Source: Pontederia crassipes (Eukaryota > Streptophyta > Magnoliopsida > Commelinales > Pontederiaceae). From it: a stretch of DNA of 64,000 nucleotides. Shown here piece after piece: positions 63,730-64,000 of the stretch; positions within the stretch are counted from its first letter, which is position 1, and each line of letters opens with the position of its first letter. Location of the stretch: the NCBI GenBank assembly GCA_030549335.1, contig CM060195.1, positions 46,010,991-46,074,990 on the forward strand, read 5' to 3'. The position numbers and the translations under genes are program-made. The notes beneath the pieces are model-generated. The model did no database searches, had not been told where the DNA came from, and worked only from the letters and a program-made list of their open reading frames with translations.

Positions 63730-64000
63730 CTCGAACAATTTTTTTTCTACTGTGGACCATGCATGATGCCGCAATTGTGTATGTAGTTGGTGTGATTGAA
63801 CGAAGAGAAATAACCCTTGTATATATTTTTGCAATGTCCCAATTGGATCGATCAACATTTACAAGGATGGAGATAGATGGAATTAGGGACCATGTTGGAT
63901 GTGTTTGAATCCGGGGTGTCACGGTTTCGTGACGAAGCCATTGGACGGCCAGCCATGATCGACAACTTTATCGCACTATTCACTTTTGCCGCATCAACAT

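Overview
This window looks like nuclear DNA of a flowering plant. It has spliced genes with GT..AG introns, long AT-rich intergenic stretches, and plant transposon families (CACTA/EnSpm, hAT, PIF/Harbinger MITEs, Copia-type LTR elements, an RTE-clade LINE). A GC-rich coding exon (56673-58139) lies beside very AT-rich flanks, which would fit a monocot, but that is a weak guess. I saw no bacterial operons, CRISPR arrays, tRNA or rRNA genes.

Five protein genes are supported. (1) 171-4889, minus: a sugar-phosphate/nucleotide-sugar translocator (TPT/DMT family) with seven exons in view, including a 13-nt microexon; its 3' end lies before position 1. (2) 15877-18090, minus: an intronless PUB17-type U-box/ARM E3 ubiquitin ligase. 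(3) 26129-27546, minus: a two-exon Myb/SANT-like protein of the type also encoded by PIF/Harbinger transposons. (4) 32076-36171, minus: a seven-exon NHL-repeat protein with a signal peptide and one membrane span. (5) 56673-58139, plus: a DUF641 (GIL1/IRKI/UNE1-like) protein with a probable long intron in its 5' leader.

Most of the rest is mobile DNA or unrecognised AT-rich sequence. At 10080-14565 two different non-autonomous Copia-like elements lie in opposite orientation, and the same 5-bp word TTACA flanks the pair. An RTE LINE at 40229-42250 has a perfect 19-bp target duplication and one in-frame stop in its reverse transcriptase; a 55-bp tail of the same family sits in intron 3 of gene 1 with its own 10-bp duplication. 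A degenerate 4-kb CACTA element fills 42851-46902. MITE-like elements with recognisable ends lie at 6372, 21187, 28516, 50643 and 53300. A 1.2-kb palindromic foldback element at 30379-31589 would give a long hairpin RNA if transcribed.

The genes do not form a pathway. They are ordinary single genes set in transposon-rich intergenic space. The most unusual items are the composite Copia pair, the foldback element, the microexon and small LINE-tail insertion in the translocator gene, and a 50-copy uninterrupted TTA repeat at 8505-8654. All exon boundaries were read by eye from splice signals and reading frame.
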